DNA of 64,000 nt, taken from Lentisphaeria bacterium. Lineage in GTDB: Bacteria > Verrucomicrobiota > Lentisphaeria > Victivallales > Victivallaceae. The stretch spans positions 1 through 64,000 of the forward strand of contig JABLYX010000019.1 of NCBI GenBank assembly GCA_018265615.1, written 5' to 3'. The notes beneath the pieces are model-generated. The model saw only the letters and a program-made list of their open reading frames with translations, was not told where the DNA came from and did no database searches. Position 1 is the first letter of the stretch. Every line of letters begins with the position of its first letter. A program made the position numbers and the translations under genes. Positions 8,901 through 17,519 of the stretch are shown piece by piece.

Positions 8901-9688
8901 GGATTCAGCGAACCCGTGCGCACCGCAATCAGCCGCGGGCGGGTGAACTGCGCAACGGTGCCCTGTTCCGTCTTCGGCAGCACCGAAATCCCGCTCTCCT
9001 TCCAGAGCAGCAGGGTTTCGACGCCGTTGATCTTCACCGCATCGGGACGCCGGCCACTCCACGAAAGCTCGATGAACGGCGTGCCGTTCTGCACGACCTT
9101 CTGCAGCCGGTCGCCCGCGTAAACATATGCAAGCGCATCGCCTTTCGGGGATTCCGCCTTGACAAGCCGCGAATCGCGGTACGTGAAGCGCCACCCCCTG
9201 AAATCCTTCTCTCCCGTGAAAACCCAGTCGCCGGAGTGCGAGAAGTCGCCGCGCGTCAGCGTATCGGCCTCCCAGTCCGCATACGGCGTGAAAAAGCTGC
9301 GACCCTTCATCGCCTCCCGGTAAAGCTCAAGCGTGTCCCTGTCGGCTTTCTGTTTCGCGTAAAAACGGATCTTTTCGCCCCACGGCGTGGTCCAGAGCAC
9401 ACCGTCGCGCTGCGGAACCGCGGAGCTCTCAAGCTGCGGGGCGCTCCAGCCGTAGCCGAACGCCCCCTCATCTTCGAGCGCGGAGTTGTAGATCAACTGC
9501 ACCGGCATGCGCAGTTCAGGCGAAAAATTCGCCGTGCCCAGCGTGCGCGTGACCGTGTAACCGTTTTCCGTGAGCGAAGCCTTTCCGGCGGACAACCCCC
9601 TCACGGCAAATGAAACCTTCTCCGCCCCGAACGCACACGCCGCGCAGAACAGCACGGCACACAGCAGAACCCGGCATCGCAACATCAT
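5951..9688 (-). CDS. Rhs/YD-repeat protein with variable C-terminal tip
   Basis: This 1245-residue secreted protein starts at the ATG at 9688 (GGAGGG upstream), giving the signal peptide MMLRCRVLLCAVLFCAACAFG. A longer GTG start at 9733 is less likely. Residues about 400-950 carry many YD repeats of the form YDxxGrl (YDKAGNLELVTR, YDRRGQLLAVLD), which in this family form a hollow shell. The repeat-associated core ends at DPMGYPDGWNNLAYVNN near 6470. The last 172 or so residues are an AT-rich tip of unrecognised family with no known toxin motif. It is likely exported and cell-surface or periplasmic. The partner gene follows 48 nt downstream. Confidence 0.9.
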   Translation of the reverse strand: MMLRCRVLLCAVLFCAACAFGAEKVSFAVRGLSAGKASLTENGYTVTRTLGTANFSPELRMPVQLIYNSALEDEGAFGYGWSAPQLESSAVPQRDGVLWTTPWGEKIRFYAKQKADRDTLELYREAMKGRSFFTPYADWEADTLTRGDFSHSGDWVFTGEKDFRGWRFTYRDSRLVKAESPKGDALAYVYAGDRLQKVVQNGTPFIELSWSGRRPDAVKINGVETLLLWKESGISVLPKTEQGTVAQFTRPRLIAVRTGSLNPVEFGYDECGYLNLIRQGDFADRMKIQHETLEERRANLRAKADRKAEHSGRVAGRLLEDAFLKYSYSGWKPGVVRLTNRAGERAGYDYSASTGVFRIREFSGKSYTVYYFMRYDVAYLGKVRQIVDGRGRTVVSYRYDKLSGRELRVRDMAGNDVNFAYDKAGNLELVTRRGAEQADPEPVARLAYDAKGNLAAAMRLDARGEAVLTTRLSYDRNGRPVKISDGRRGDAVGYTPFGYVESVRNIFGQAVRNRYDNYNRLVRSVLPNGVETRCEYTPEGLISKVERCDGEKVLTSISVSYDGDGRPVSCTDQQGRVKRFEYDAFGRMVKELLPDETAVEYAYDRVGNLAQVTDQNGHELKFDWSRFGLSGKTTAAGQLTDYVYDRNGLLAKLNSKQGRQLDRSIRYEYDGLDRVAKIDYGRGQVETFRYDSWGKLVEAAKGDKRAVFKYDYFGRLTEKSEEGLSTVYTYDAWGSRTNRVTFANGLELAEKRFYDRYGRLTEIGSDGKSVKYEYDRENRLARQTIDNIPVDYEYTKYGQLAAKYFGGKLRPISTLRYFYAPDGTVAAREVGGKLQRYTYDRRGQLLAVLDSENRPVEQYTYDKAGNILVKFTNGVRTTFTYDKANQLVSSTDSKGVTKNYAYDAAGRLVKEGEKVYQYGWLDKILTVEENGKNVASFDYHMNGQIASAVYGDRKETFLWDGLALIRRDGTNIVNEPAVTGGNPVIAGDKTLFNDILGSTLGAKSGGEFSVIERDAFGQTETASDYDFFTGKPHIGELGYAFLFRNYRANLGKWQTADPMGYPDGWNNLAYVNNIPIWFIDFLGAYRLANGNESSVKPGAYEWTYNFTVASILTMYIGYSRDGLPMLFTGDVEPGGGSRGTITYSISDTGEVYLNGNIPPYSWSGEIFFNESYDDQAFNTYGSVGVSFSPTTINKYDPYGNLVATEYYLEGVFSADIEPTYDDAGKYITFSSRETRLWLLNTVTYE

Positions 9689-9750
9689 CCCTGTTCCCTC
9701 CTGAGTTTCCGCCCACGCGCCATGTATCGACACGTGCGAATACGCATGAC

Positions 9751-9779
9751 ATTATGGTTCATTTTTCGAGCAAAGTCAA
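9751..9779 (-). promoter_or_regulatory. Predicted sigma70 promoter of rhs
   Basis: On the minus strand TTGACT (9779-9774) and CATAAT (9756-9751) are separated by 17 bp. They lie about 65-90 nt upstream of the rhs start. The gap 9689-10071 holds this element, the kinase promoter at 9936-9963 and no gene that I can support. Confidence 0.55.
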
Positions 9780-9935
9780 GAGTTCTTTTCTTTTTCTGCA
9801 AAAAAAGCCGATATTCAGGAATGAATATTAAAAAGTAAAGCGTATTATAAATACCGCGGATCAGCCTTGCATCCACCCCCGGCATCCCATCGGAAACCGA
9901 AGCAGCGAAGGCCGCATAATTCGCCGGATTTTCAT

Positions 9936-9963
9936 TTGACAAACCGGCAACTCCGAGTATATT
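9936..9963 (+). promoter_or_regulatory. Predicted promoter of the hybrid sensor kinase
   Basis: TTGACA (9936-9941) and TATATT (9958-9963) with a 16 bp spacer lie upstream of the kinase gene. The perfect -35 makes this one of the clearest promoters in the window. Confidence 0.6.
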
Positions 9964-10071
9964 AGATCGAGTAAACAATTTCACCGCAACCCATTTCAGC
10001 CTTTGAAAAAACAAATCGCCCCGAATCTTGAAACGAGTGAACGCACTCCGCGACGGAGCCGGACTCACGAT

Positions 10072-13000
10072 ATGGCCGTTGTATTCCTGCAACGGCTCAT
10101 TTTGTTTGCGCTGATTTTCGGCTGGAGCGCGCGCGCCGCCGGAGAAGCGCCGGAGAACGATGTGAAGCGGATCCTCTACATCAACTCCGCGAACTCCGGC
10201 CAGCTCTGGAGCAGCAACAACAATATCGGATTCCGCCTCTACTTCCAGGAAAAGCAGATCCCGGCCAAAATCGACGTAATCGAACTGAATACCTACAGCA
10301 CGCCGGGGCTCGTCCCGGGTTCCGAAGAGATCGAAGCGATCCGGGAGCTGCTCGAAAAAAAGCCCTACGACCTGATCGTCACGCTGGACAATCCCGCCGC
10401 GGACCTGTTCCGGGGCGGCACGCTGAAGCTCCCCGGCAAAACCCCGCTCGTATTCAGCGGCTACAATCACCCGGAAGCAACCGGAGTTCCGGAACGGCAG
10501 CCGAATACAACCGGCCTCATCATACCGGCCGCCGTCTGGGACAATCTGGAACTCGGGCTGAAGCTGTGGCCGAATACCCGGGAAATCGCCATCCTTACCG
10601 ACGGCAGCTCCTCCGGCCGCAACATTCATGAGCGCCTGCAGAAACGGCTCGCCAATTACAACGGCCCGAAGCTGCACCTGATCAACGGCAGCGAATATTC
10701 GACGGACGAAATGCTCCAGGCGATCGGGAAGCTGCCAGCGGAATCCTTCGTCATCATGAGCGACTGGGGTTCCACCAGCCGCGAAGCCAAAGAGCCGTTC
10801 TCCGCGGTATTCGCGAAAGTCGCCGATGCGAACTCGAACCCGATCCTGCTCGCCCGCGAAAATATCTTCGAAGTCGGCGTGGTCGGCGGCTATTTCGCCT
10901 CCGGAAAGGTGCACGGCCGGAGAACAGCCGCCGTCGCGGCAGACATTCTCATGGGAATCCCGCCGGAAAAGATCCCTGTGCAAACCGGAGCCGTCTACCC
11001 TATTTTTGAATATGAAGGGCTCAGGAAGTTCAATCTCCCGCTTGCCGCGCTTCCGGCAGACTCGCAGCTGCTCGGAGTGCCGCCGCCGTTTTCAACCCGT
11101 TACCGCTCCGAATTGATTCTCGCCGCAGCTCTGGCGCTTGCCGGACTCGGATTTCTCGTATTCAACTTCCTGCAGAGCGTGAAACGGTCGCGGCGGCTGT
11201 CGGCGATTTTCGCGAACATGCCGGTCCGGGTCGCGGTGGTGGACCGGCGCGGCAGGCTGCCTTTTCTGCAGGCCAGCGGCAGGCCGGAATACCGGAACCT
11301 GATGAAAATCCGCCACCTCCGGGACCTGCCGGACGATCTCCTTTCCCTGTTTCGTTCTTCCATCGATTCCGTGATGAGCAGCGGCGAACCGGTCACTTTT
11401 GAGTATTGCTCGGCCGGAGAGCGGCGGCGGGCCGAATTCGTCAAGCTTCCGGACGAAGTGTTCAACCGGGAAGCCGTCCTCTGGGTCTCGACCAGCATCG
11501 AGGAGCTGTATCTCCTGCGGCGTTCCGCCGAAGCGCTGGCGGAGCGGTTCGAGCTCACGCTGCAATCGATCGGGGACGGCGTCATCGTGACGGACGAAAA
11601 CGAGGTCATCACCCTCGTAAACCCGGTAACGGCAAGACTGACCGGCTACCCGGCGGACGAGCTGATCGGCCGAAAACTCGACGAGAGGTTCAAAATCATC
11701 AGCTACCTCAACGGCCAAACGGTGGAGTCCCCGATCCGCCGGGCGCTGCGCGACGGAGTTGCCGTCGAGCTGGCCAACCACACCGATCTGATCGGCCGGG
11801 ACGGCTCCCGCCGCCACATCTCCGACAGCGCCGCCCCGATCCGGGACGCGGACGGCAACCTCTCCGGCGCGGTCCTGATCTTCCGGGACGTCTCCGAGGA
11901 ATATGAAAAACGCGACCGCATGCACCGCCAGAATGAGTGGCTCAACACTGCGGCGGAGGTCGCCCAGATGTGCTACTTCTGCAATTACGAGGATCTGCGC
12001 CCCATCCGGCAAATCGACAACCCGGCTTTCTGGGGACGGCGGGCGGACGGCAGCCCGATGTCGGCGGACGAATGGATCCGGCCGGAGGATCTTCCTCTCT
12101 TCCTGGAAAGCTGGGCCAAGGTCACCTCGGGAGAGGCTCCGGGTCAGACCATCGTCTACCGGGCCGGGAGAAACGGGCAGGAAAGTGTCTTTGAAATGCG
12201 GATCCGCAGAGTCGCGGGCGGGGACGGCGAACTCTCCGAAATTTTCGGGATCGTCCGGGATATCACCCGGGAACGCGCCCAGGAGGTCGAGCTGCGCGAA
12301 ACCAACCACCTGATCCAGACGATCATCGACAGCCTGCCGTGCGCCCTCTGGCTCAAAGACGCCTCGGACGGAAACCGGTATGTCCTCGGCAACCGCTATT
12401 ACACCCGGCTGCTCGGCCTCCCGGACGACGGCATAGCCGGAAAAACCGACTTCGACCTTTATCCGCCTGAGCTGGCGGAGAAATACCGGAAGGACGACCT
12501 GCACATGCTCGAAACCGGGGAGCGCTGTGAATGCGACGAGCAGCTGCTCGACGGCAACGGCAACACGCTCTGCATCCATACCATCAAGCTGCCGCTCTCA
12601 CACTACCGGCGGGACAGGAAAATCCATCTCGGCATCTGCTTCGACGTGACCGAACTGAACAGAAGCCGCAGCGAGTTGGAACACACGAACCTGCTGCTGC
12701 AGAGCATCATGGAAAACCTGCCGTGCCACCTCTTCCTGAAAGATATCGACGACGATTTCCGGTATGTCCTGGTCAATCAGGCTTTCTGCAAGCTCCTCGG
12801 GATGCCGCCGGAGGAAATCTGCGGCAGGAACGATTTTGAGCTGTTCCCGGGTTCTCCGGCCAGCGAAGTGTTCTACCGCAACGACCTTACCATACTCGAT
12901 TCGCCGAACCCGGTCGATCTGATTGAGGAGCTGGTCCTGCCCCGGACAGGGCAGCTCAACATTTTCCACAGCGTCAAGAGCGTCATCATCGGTCAGGACG

Positions 13001-15546
13001 GCAAACGCAAGCTGCTCGGCATCGGCCTGAATATCACCCGGCAGAAACACGACGAATATGAGCTCGCCCGTGCGAACTCCCTGCTGCAGGCGATTCTCGA
13101 CCAGCTTCCGGCCCTGATCGCGGTCAAGGATTCCGGAAACGATTTCCGCTACCTGGTCTGGAACCGCTCCGCGGAGCAGTTCACCGGATTGGCGGCCGCG
13201 GATGTCCTCGGAAAAACCGATTACGAGCTGAGCTGCTACCGGGAACAGGCGGACGAGTTCCTGCGGAACGACCGGGTCGTCTGCGAGACCGGCGGAATGC
13301 GGCTCGATGAAGAATTCACATTCCTGGACGGCACCCGGCACAACATGCACACTTTGCTGACCCGGGTCGACAACGCGGCCAGCGCCCCGCTCGTACTGGT
13401 ATTGGGCCTCGACGTCACGGAGGAAAAACAGCGCGAGGCGGAGCGTCAGAAGCTGCTGGAAGACCTCAGCACTCATGCGGAGCAGGACCGCCGGCTGAAC
13501 TCCTGCCTCGAAACGATCATGCTGCACGAGGATGAAGACACCGCCATCCGCACCGTCCTGCAGACCGTCTGCACCCACCTGAACTTCAGCCGGGCCTATG
13601 TCATGAGGTACGACCACGGGAATCACCTGCAGATCCCGCTGCACGAGTGGTATCAGGCGGGAAAAGATTCGGTTTTCGCAAACCAGGCGCCGAAGCCGCT
13701 TTCAGAATCCGACATCTGGTATGACCGGATCCGGCAGAACGGCATCTGGGGCGGCCATCGCTCCGAACGGTTCTTCGAAGAGCTGGGGAGTTGGGAACCC
13801 ATTGTCCGCGAAACCCGGATCCAGTCGCTGCACTGCGCGGTCATCCGCCTCTCCGGCGAATTCTGGGGCCACATCGGCATCGCCAACGAGGAGAACGCCG
13901 AACGGGTATTTTCCGAGCCGGACGAGCAGTTTCTGCGCGCAGCCGCCCATATCGTGGAAATCATCCTCTCGCGCCAGGCGAGCCGGGCCCGTCTGGAGCG
14001 CAGCGAATATGAGAAGCTCCTCATCATGGATTCGATCCGCATTCCGATCATGCTCTTCGACGCGGACCAGAATCTGGTGCGCGTCAACAACGCCGCGCAG
14101 GAGCTCTCCTCCGCATCCGAGGAAGAGACGCCCGGCAACCGGTGCAACCGGAAGTTCTGCGGCTGCCATGAACGCCCCTACGACTGTCCGGTCGGGCAGA
14201 CGCGGCAGGATCTTCAGGAGCACACCAGCGAACGGCGCATCAAAGGGCACGACTTCCTGCTGACCAGTTACCCGATCATGATTGACGGCAAGCTCGCCTA
14301 TGTGCTGAAAACCATGGTCGACATGACCGATTTCAACGAATCCCAGCGGCAGCTGGCCCGCGCACTCACAGAAGCGCAGAATGCGAACAAGGCGAAGAGC
14401 CTCTTCCTCGCAACCATGAGCCATGAGCTCAGGACTCCGCTGAATGCGGTCATCGGCTTCAGCGAGCTGCTGCGCGACAACCCGGTGCCGCCGGAGGAGC
14501 TGAATGAATACCTGCAGTCGATCAACCTTGCCGGGAATACGCTGCTAAAGCTGATCAACGACATCCTCGACCTCACGAAAATCGACGCCGAGCAGATGAA
14601 GCTCACGCCGGAGCCGACCGACATGATGATCCTGACGCGCGAGCTTGAAACGATATTCCGGCCGCGCATCGGCAGCAGGCGGCTCGAATACCGGGTCGTC
14701 CGTAAAAACGATCTGCCCATCCTGATGATGGACGGGCTGCGCCTCCGCCAGATCCTGCTGAACCTGGTCGGAAACGCCCTGAAATTCACGGAAGAGGGAG
14801 TGGTCGAAGTCACCGTGTCGTTCGAGGAACGGCAGGAGAACCGGGGAGACCTCACAATACGTGTCGCCGACACAGGTTCCGGAATCTCGCAGGAAACGCA
14901 GAAGGATATCTTCGAACCGTTCGTGCAGGAGGACAAGACCAGAAACAATCGGATCCTCAAAGGGACCGGGCTCGGGCTCGCGATTTCCCGTCGTCTCGCC
15001 AGAAACATGGGCGGCGACATCACGCTCGAGAGCACCCCCGGCAAAGGCAGCGTGTTCACGCTCCGGCTCGACAACATCGGAATCGTCTCCCCGCAATCCG
15101 GCGAGGCCGTGCAGGAGCACTCCGCGCCGCAGCAGGAGATGAAGCTCAGCGTATTCCTGGCCGACGACGTCCCGATGAACCTGAAGGTGCTCTCCTCCAT
15201 GCTGAGGAAGCTCGGCGCCGACGTCAAGACGGCCGTCTCCGGCGAAGAGATGCTCCAGCTTCTGCAAAGCGGCGTTCCGGACATCCTGATGACCGACATG
15301 TGGATGCCGGAGATGAACGGAACGGAGCTGGCCGGAACCATCCGCGCGAACCCGGCCTTCCGCAACCTCTGGATCGTCGCGGTCACGGCGGACACCGAGA
15401 GCGAGACGAATTTCGACCTGTCGGCATTCGACGGCATCCTGCTGAAGCCGATCACGATGGATAAGCTCAGGAAGGTGCTGTCGCACATCCGGAACAGCAA
15501 GGCCGCGGGGGAACGCCCCGGCCGGGGCCCGCAGAACTTCGAGTGA
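10072..15546 (+). CDS. Hybrid sensor histidine kinase with ABC-type binding domain
   Basis: About 1824 residues starting at ATG 10072, chosen because it gives a signal peptide (VFLQRLILFALIFGWSARA); a TTG at 10003 is the alternative. A periplasmic region (to about residue 330) resembles ABC substrate-binding-like domains. A membrane helix (LILAAALALAGLGFLVFNF) follows, then at least five PAS domains (including GDGVIVTDENEVITLVNP and three similar LPxxxxxKD domains). Next come a GAF-like segment and a cysteine-rich PAS (RCNRKFCGCHERPYDCP). The kinase core has HisKA SHELRTPLNAVIGF, N box NLVGNALKFTEEG and G box GTGLGLAIS. A receiver ends the protein (ADDVPMN, TDMWMPEMNG). No DNA-binding output domain is present, so signalling must pass to other partners. 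Confidence 0.9.
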   Translation: MAVVFLQRLILFALIFGWSARAAGEAPENDVKRILYINSANSGQLWSSNNNIGFRLYFQEKQIPAKIDVIELNTYSTPGLVPGSEEIEAIRELLEKKPYDLIVTLDNPAADLFRGGTLKLPGKTPLVFSGYNHPEATGVPERQPNTTGLIIPAAVWDNLELGLKLWPNTREIAILTDGSSSGRNIHERLQKRLANYNGPKLHLINGSEYSTDEMLQAIGKLPAESFVIMSDWGSTSREAKEPFSAVFAKVADANSNPILLARENIFEVGVVGGYFASGKVHGRRTAAVAADILMGIPPEKIPVQTGAVYPIFEYEGLRKFNLPLAALPADSQLLGVPPPFSTRYRSELILAAALALAGLGFLVFNFLQSVKRSRRLSAIFANMPVRVAVVDRRGRLPFLQASGRPEYRNLMKIRHLRDLPDDLLSLFRSSIDSVMSSGEPVTFEYCSAGERRRAEFVKLPDEVFNREAVLWVSTSIEELYLLRRSAEALAERFELTLQSIGDGVIVTDENEVITLVNPVTARLTGYPADELIGRKLDERFKIISYLNGQTVESPIRRALRDGVAVELANHTDLIGRDGSRRHISDSAAPIRDADGNLSGAVLIFRDVSEEYEKRDRMHRQNEWLNTAAEVAQMCYFCNYEDLRPIRQIDNPAFWGRRADGSPMSADEWIRPEDLPLFLESWAKVTSGEAPGQTIVYRAGRNGQESVFEMRIRRVAGGDGELSEIFGIVRDITRERAQEVELRETNHLIQTIIDSLPCALWLKDASDGNRYVLGNRYYTRLLGLPDDGIAGKTDFDLYPPELAEKYRKDDLHMLETGERCECDEQLLDGNGNTLCIHTIKLPLSHYRRDRKIHLGICFDVTELNRSRSELEHTNLLLQSIMENLPCHLFLKDIDDDFRYVLVNQAFCKLLGMPPEEICGRNDFELFPGSPASEVFYRNDLTILDSPNPVDLIEELVLPRTGQLNIFHSVKSVIIGQDGKRKLLGIGLNITRQKHDEYELARANSLLQAILDQLPALIAVKDSGNDFRYLVWNRSAEQFTGLAAADVLGKTDYELSCYREQADEFLRNDRVVCETGGMRLDEEFTFLDGTRHNMHTLLTRVDNAASAPLVLVLGLDVTEEKQREAERQKLLEDLSTHAEQDRRLNSCLETIMLHEDEDTAIRTVLQTVCTHLNFSRAYVMRYDHGNHLQIPLHEWYQAGKDSVFANQAPKPLSESDIWYDRIRQNGIWGGHRSERFFEELGSWEPIVRETRIQSLHCAVIRLSGEFWGHIGIANEENAERVFSEPDEQFLRAAAHIVEIILSRQASRARLERSEYEKLLIMDSIRIPIMLFDADQNLVRVNNAAQELSSASEEETPGNRCNRKFCGCHERPYDCPVGQTRQDLQEHTSERRIKGHDFLLTSYPIMIDGKLAYVLKTMVDMTDFNESQRQLARALTEAQNANKAKSLFLATMSHELRTPLNAVIGFSELLRDNPVPPEELNEYLQSINLAGNTLLKLINDILDLTKIDAEQMKLTPEPTDMMILTRELETIFRPRIGSRRLEYRVVRKNDLPILMMDGLRLRQILLNLVGNALKFTEEGVVEVTVSFEERQENRGDLTIRVADTGSGISQETQKDIFEPFVQEDKTRNNRILKGTGLGLAISRRLARNMGGDITLESTPGKGSVFTLRLDNIGIVSPQSGEAVQEHSAPQQEMKLSVFLADDVPMNLKVLSSMLRKLGADVKTAVSGEEMLQLLQSGVPDILMTDMWMPEMNGTELAGTIRANPAFRNLWIVAVTADTESETNFDLSAFDGILLKPITMDKLRKVLSHIRNSKAAGERPGRGPQNFE

Positions 15547-15579
15547 CCTCCGTGCCGATCCGCCGAAAGCGCATCAGCG

Positions 15580-16791
15580 TCAGGCGGAGAAACGCCTGTC
15601 GCGGAAAGCGAAGGCGGAGAGCGCGACAACCAGTCCGCCCGCCAATACCAGCAGCGCCTGCACAGGGAAGAAATCAGCCAGCGGCCCGAACAGCACCATA
15701 CCGAGCGGCAGCGCACAGGAGTTCGAGACCTGGACGAGGCTGAACACCCTGCCATGCATCTCCGGCTCGACCTTTTCCTGCAGCAGCGCGGTCAGCGGGG
15801 CGTTGAAGCACGGCATCGTGACGCCGATCATGAAGTTGGCCGCCAGATAAAGCCAGAACAGCGGCGCCGCCCCGATGCCGATCATGAAGAGCCCGTACAG
15901 CGACCCGGCGAAGACCGTCGTGCGGACCTTGCTGCTGAAACCGCCCCAGGCGGCGATCAGGAGCCCGCCGGCGGCCGCGCCGGCGCTGAACGTCATCTCG
16001 CTGGCCGAGAGCCGCCACACCTCATCCCCGAACGAGCGCCCGACCAGCAGCGGCGTCAGGAACGCGGCGGGGCTGATCGAAACCATGAGCGCAAAAAGGA
16101 ACACCAGCAGCCGGCGGATCAGGGCGTGATTGCGCAGATAGCGGAACCCCTCCCGGATATCCTCCCAATTCGATGTTTTCCGTTTTTCGCCCGTTCCCGG
16201 AAGCGCCGGAACCGCCAGAAAGAGCAGGATCCCGATCCCGGCGGCGGCGGTGACGATGTCGATGAAAAACGTCGCCTCCAGCGCGGCGACCGAGAGGATC
16301 GCGGCGCTCGCCGCGGGGGAGAGGAACATCATCAGCGACGAAATGGTGCTGTAGATGCCGTTCACGCGCATGAGCTTCTCCGGCGGAACCAACTGCGGAA
16401 TCAGCGCATTGACCGCCGGAGTCTGGATCCCGGTCCCGGCCGAGCGGACTGCAAGAACCGCGAAAAGCAGCCAGAGCTCCCGGTATCCGGCCAGGAACAG
16501 CAGCGCGACGGTCAGCGTGGAGAGCGCGATCGCGCCGTCCGCCAGAATGATCATCCGTTTGCGGCTGTGGCGGTCGATCCAAACACCCGCGAAAAGGGAG
16601 ATCGCGATCTGCGGAAAGAATCCGCAGACCGTGGAAATCGTCATCATGCTCCCGGAAAGCGTGGAAAGCGTGATGTGCCAGATGATCGCATACTGAACCA
16701 GGGACGATCCGAACAGGGAGACGGTCTGGGCGGCGAGGAAGAGCGAAATCCTGCCCTTCCAACCGCCGGAAGAACCGGGAACGGCATTCAT
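15580..16791 (-). CDS. MFS transporter, DHA3/MFS_3-type exporter
   Basis: This 403-residue protein starts at the ATG at 16791, with GGAGG 5 nt upstream; a TTG 11 codons earlier is unlikely. Twelve hydrophobic segments are visible, with the loop motif GVWIDRHSRKR between TM2 and TM3 typical of the major facilitator superfamily. The family includes macrolide- and siderophore-type exporters. It lies 19 nt after the XRE-cupin regulator on the same strand, so the pair probably forms an operon with regulated drug or metabolite export. The substrate cannot be read from sequence. Confidence 0.85.
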   Translation of the reverse strand: MNAVPGSSGGWKGRISLFLAAQTVSLFGSSLVQYAIIWHITLSTLSGSMMTISTVCGFFPQIAISLFAGVWIDRHSRKRMIILADGAIALSTLTVALLFLAGYRELWLLFAVLAVRSAGTGIQTPAVNALIPQLVPPEKLMRVNGIYSTISSLMMFLSPAASAAILSVAALEATFFIDIVTAAAGIGILLFLAVPALPGTGEKRKTSNWEDIREGFRYLRNHALIRRLLVFLFALMVSISPAAFLTPLLVGRSFGDEVWRLSASEMTFSAGAAAGGLLIAAWGGFSSKVRTTVFAGSLYGLFMIGIGAAPLFWLYLAANFMIGVTMPCFNAPLTALLQEKVEPEMHGRVFSLVQVSNSCALPLGMVLFGPLADFFPVQALLVLAGGLVVALSAFAFRDRRFSA

Positions 16792-16810
16792 GAAGACCTC
16801 CGCTGCGGAT

Positions 16811-17395
16811 TTATTTCCCGGCAAATTTCACAACCATATAGACCTCCGCGGGCGTATCGGCGGGATTCGCGATCCCGTGCGGGACGTCGCTCTCGAAAAA
16901 GATGAAATCGCCCGCCCGCAGCTCCGCGCAGTTCTCCCCCGCCTCCACCCGGATCCCGCCCGAAAGAACGGTCAGGAACTCCTCCGTTCCCGGCGTGTGC
17001 GCCTGCGAACGATGCACGCACCCCGGCGCAAGCGCAAGGCGGTAAAGCTCGAGGTTCCCGGCCATTGTGACCGGCGAAAGTACCTGAAACACCGCGCCCG
17101 ACTCCTGCGTCGTGATCGACGTGATGCTCTCCCGCCGGTTCACCTCGAACCGCTTGGAACGCGCCCCCTCCCCCTTCAGCAGCGTCTCGAAGCTGATGTT
17201 CAGCGCATGTGCGATCTTCCACATCGTCGCGATCGTCGGGTTCACCTTGTCGGACTCGATCTGGGAAAGCATCGCCTTAGAAACCCCGCTCGCGGCGGCC
17301 AGCGCGTCAAGCGACAGCTGCTGCCGCCGCCGTTCCCTGTGCAGGTTTGCCCCGACCGCCGGAATATCCGGCAGCTTTTTCTGCTTGTTCATCAT
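16811..17395 (-). CDS. XRE-family regulator with C-terminal cupin
   Basis: This 194-residue protein has an N-terminal helix-turn-helix (residues about 14-70: LSLDALAAASGVSKAMLSQ, NPTIATMWKIAHALNIS) and a C-terminal cupin_2 barrel (HTPGTEEFLTVLSGGIRV, GDFIFFESDVPHGIANP). This is the HipB/PuuR-like layout in which a small ligand bound by the cupin tunes DNA binding. It starts at tandem ATGs without a clear ribosome site. It probably controls the MFS gene behind it and its own promoter, which overlaps the promoter of the divergent marC. Confidence 0.88.
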   Translation of the reverse strand: MMNKQKKLPDIPAVGANLHRERRRQQLSLDALAAASGVSKAMLSQIESDKVNPTIATMWKIAHALNISFETLLKGEGARSKRFEVNRRESITSITTQESGAVFQVLSPVTMAGNLELYRLALAPGCVHRSQAHTPGTEEFLTVLSGGIRVEAGENCAELRAGDFIFFESDVPHGIANPADTPAEVYMVVKFAGK

Positions 17396-17410
17396 ATCGA
17401 ATTTTTGTAA

Positions 17411-17483
17411 AATATATCAAATATCCGGATTGCATCTTTTTAAAACCGGTGTATAATATATCAAACAAAATCCAGGATATCAA
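17411..17483. promoter_or_regulatory. Overlapping opposing promoters with direct-repeat operator
   Basis: For marC (+): TTGCAT 17430-17435, 16 bp, TATAAT 17452-17457. For the XRE gene (-): TTGATA 17483-17478, 17 bp, TATATT 17460-17455. The two -10 boxes overlap. The 11-mer AATATATCAAA occurs at 17411-17421 and 17455-17465, 44 bp apart, about four helical turns. It is a candidate operator for the XRE regulator. Confidence 0.5.
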
Positions 17484-17519
17484 ACCCCAAACCGAATTTT
17501 TCCGGAGAAAGTGACGACT

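Noticed and set aside
6590..9613. A 1007-codon open frame on the plus strand
   Set aside because: It runs antisense to the Rhs core. The high GC and repetitive YD-repeat sequence create a long shadow frame with no domain and very high Arg/His content. No ribosome site or homology is visible.
9685..10983. A 432-codon open frame on the minus strand
   Set aside because: It is antisense to the sensor kinase and crosses its promoter. Its composition is rich in Arg, Gly and Asp without recognisable domains.
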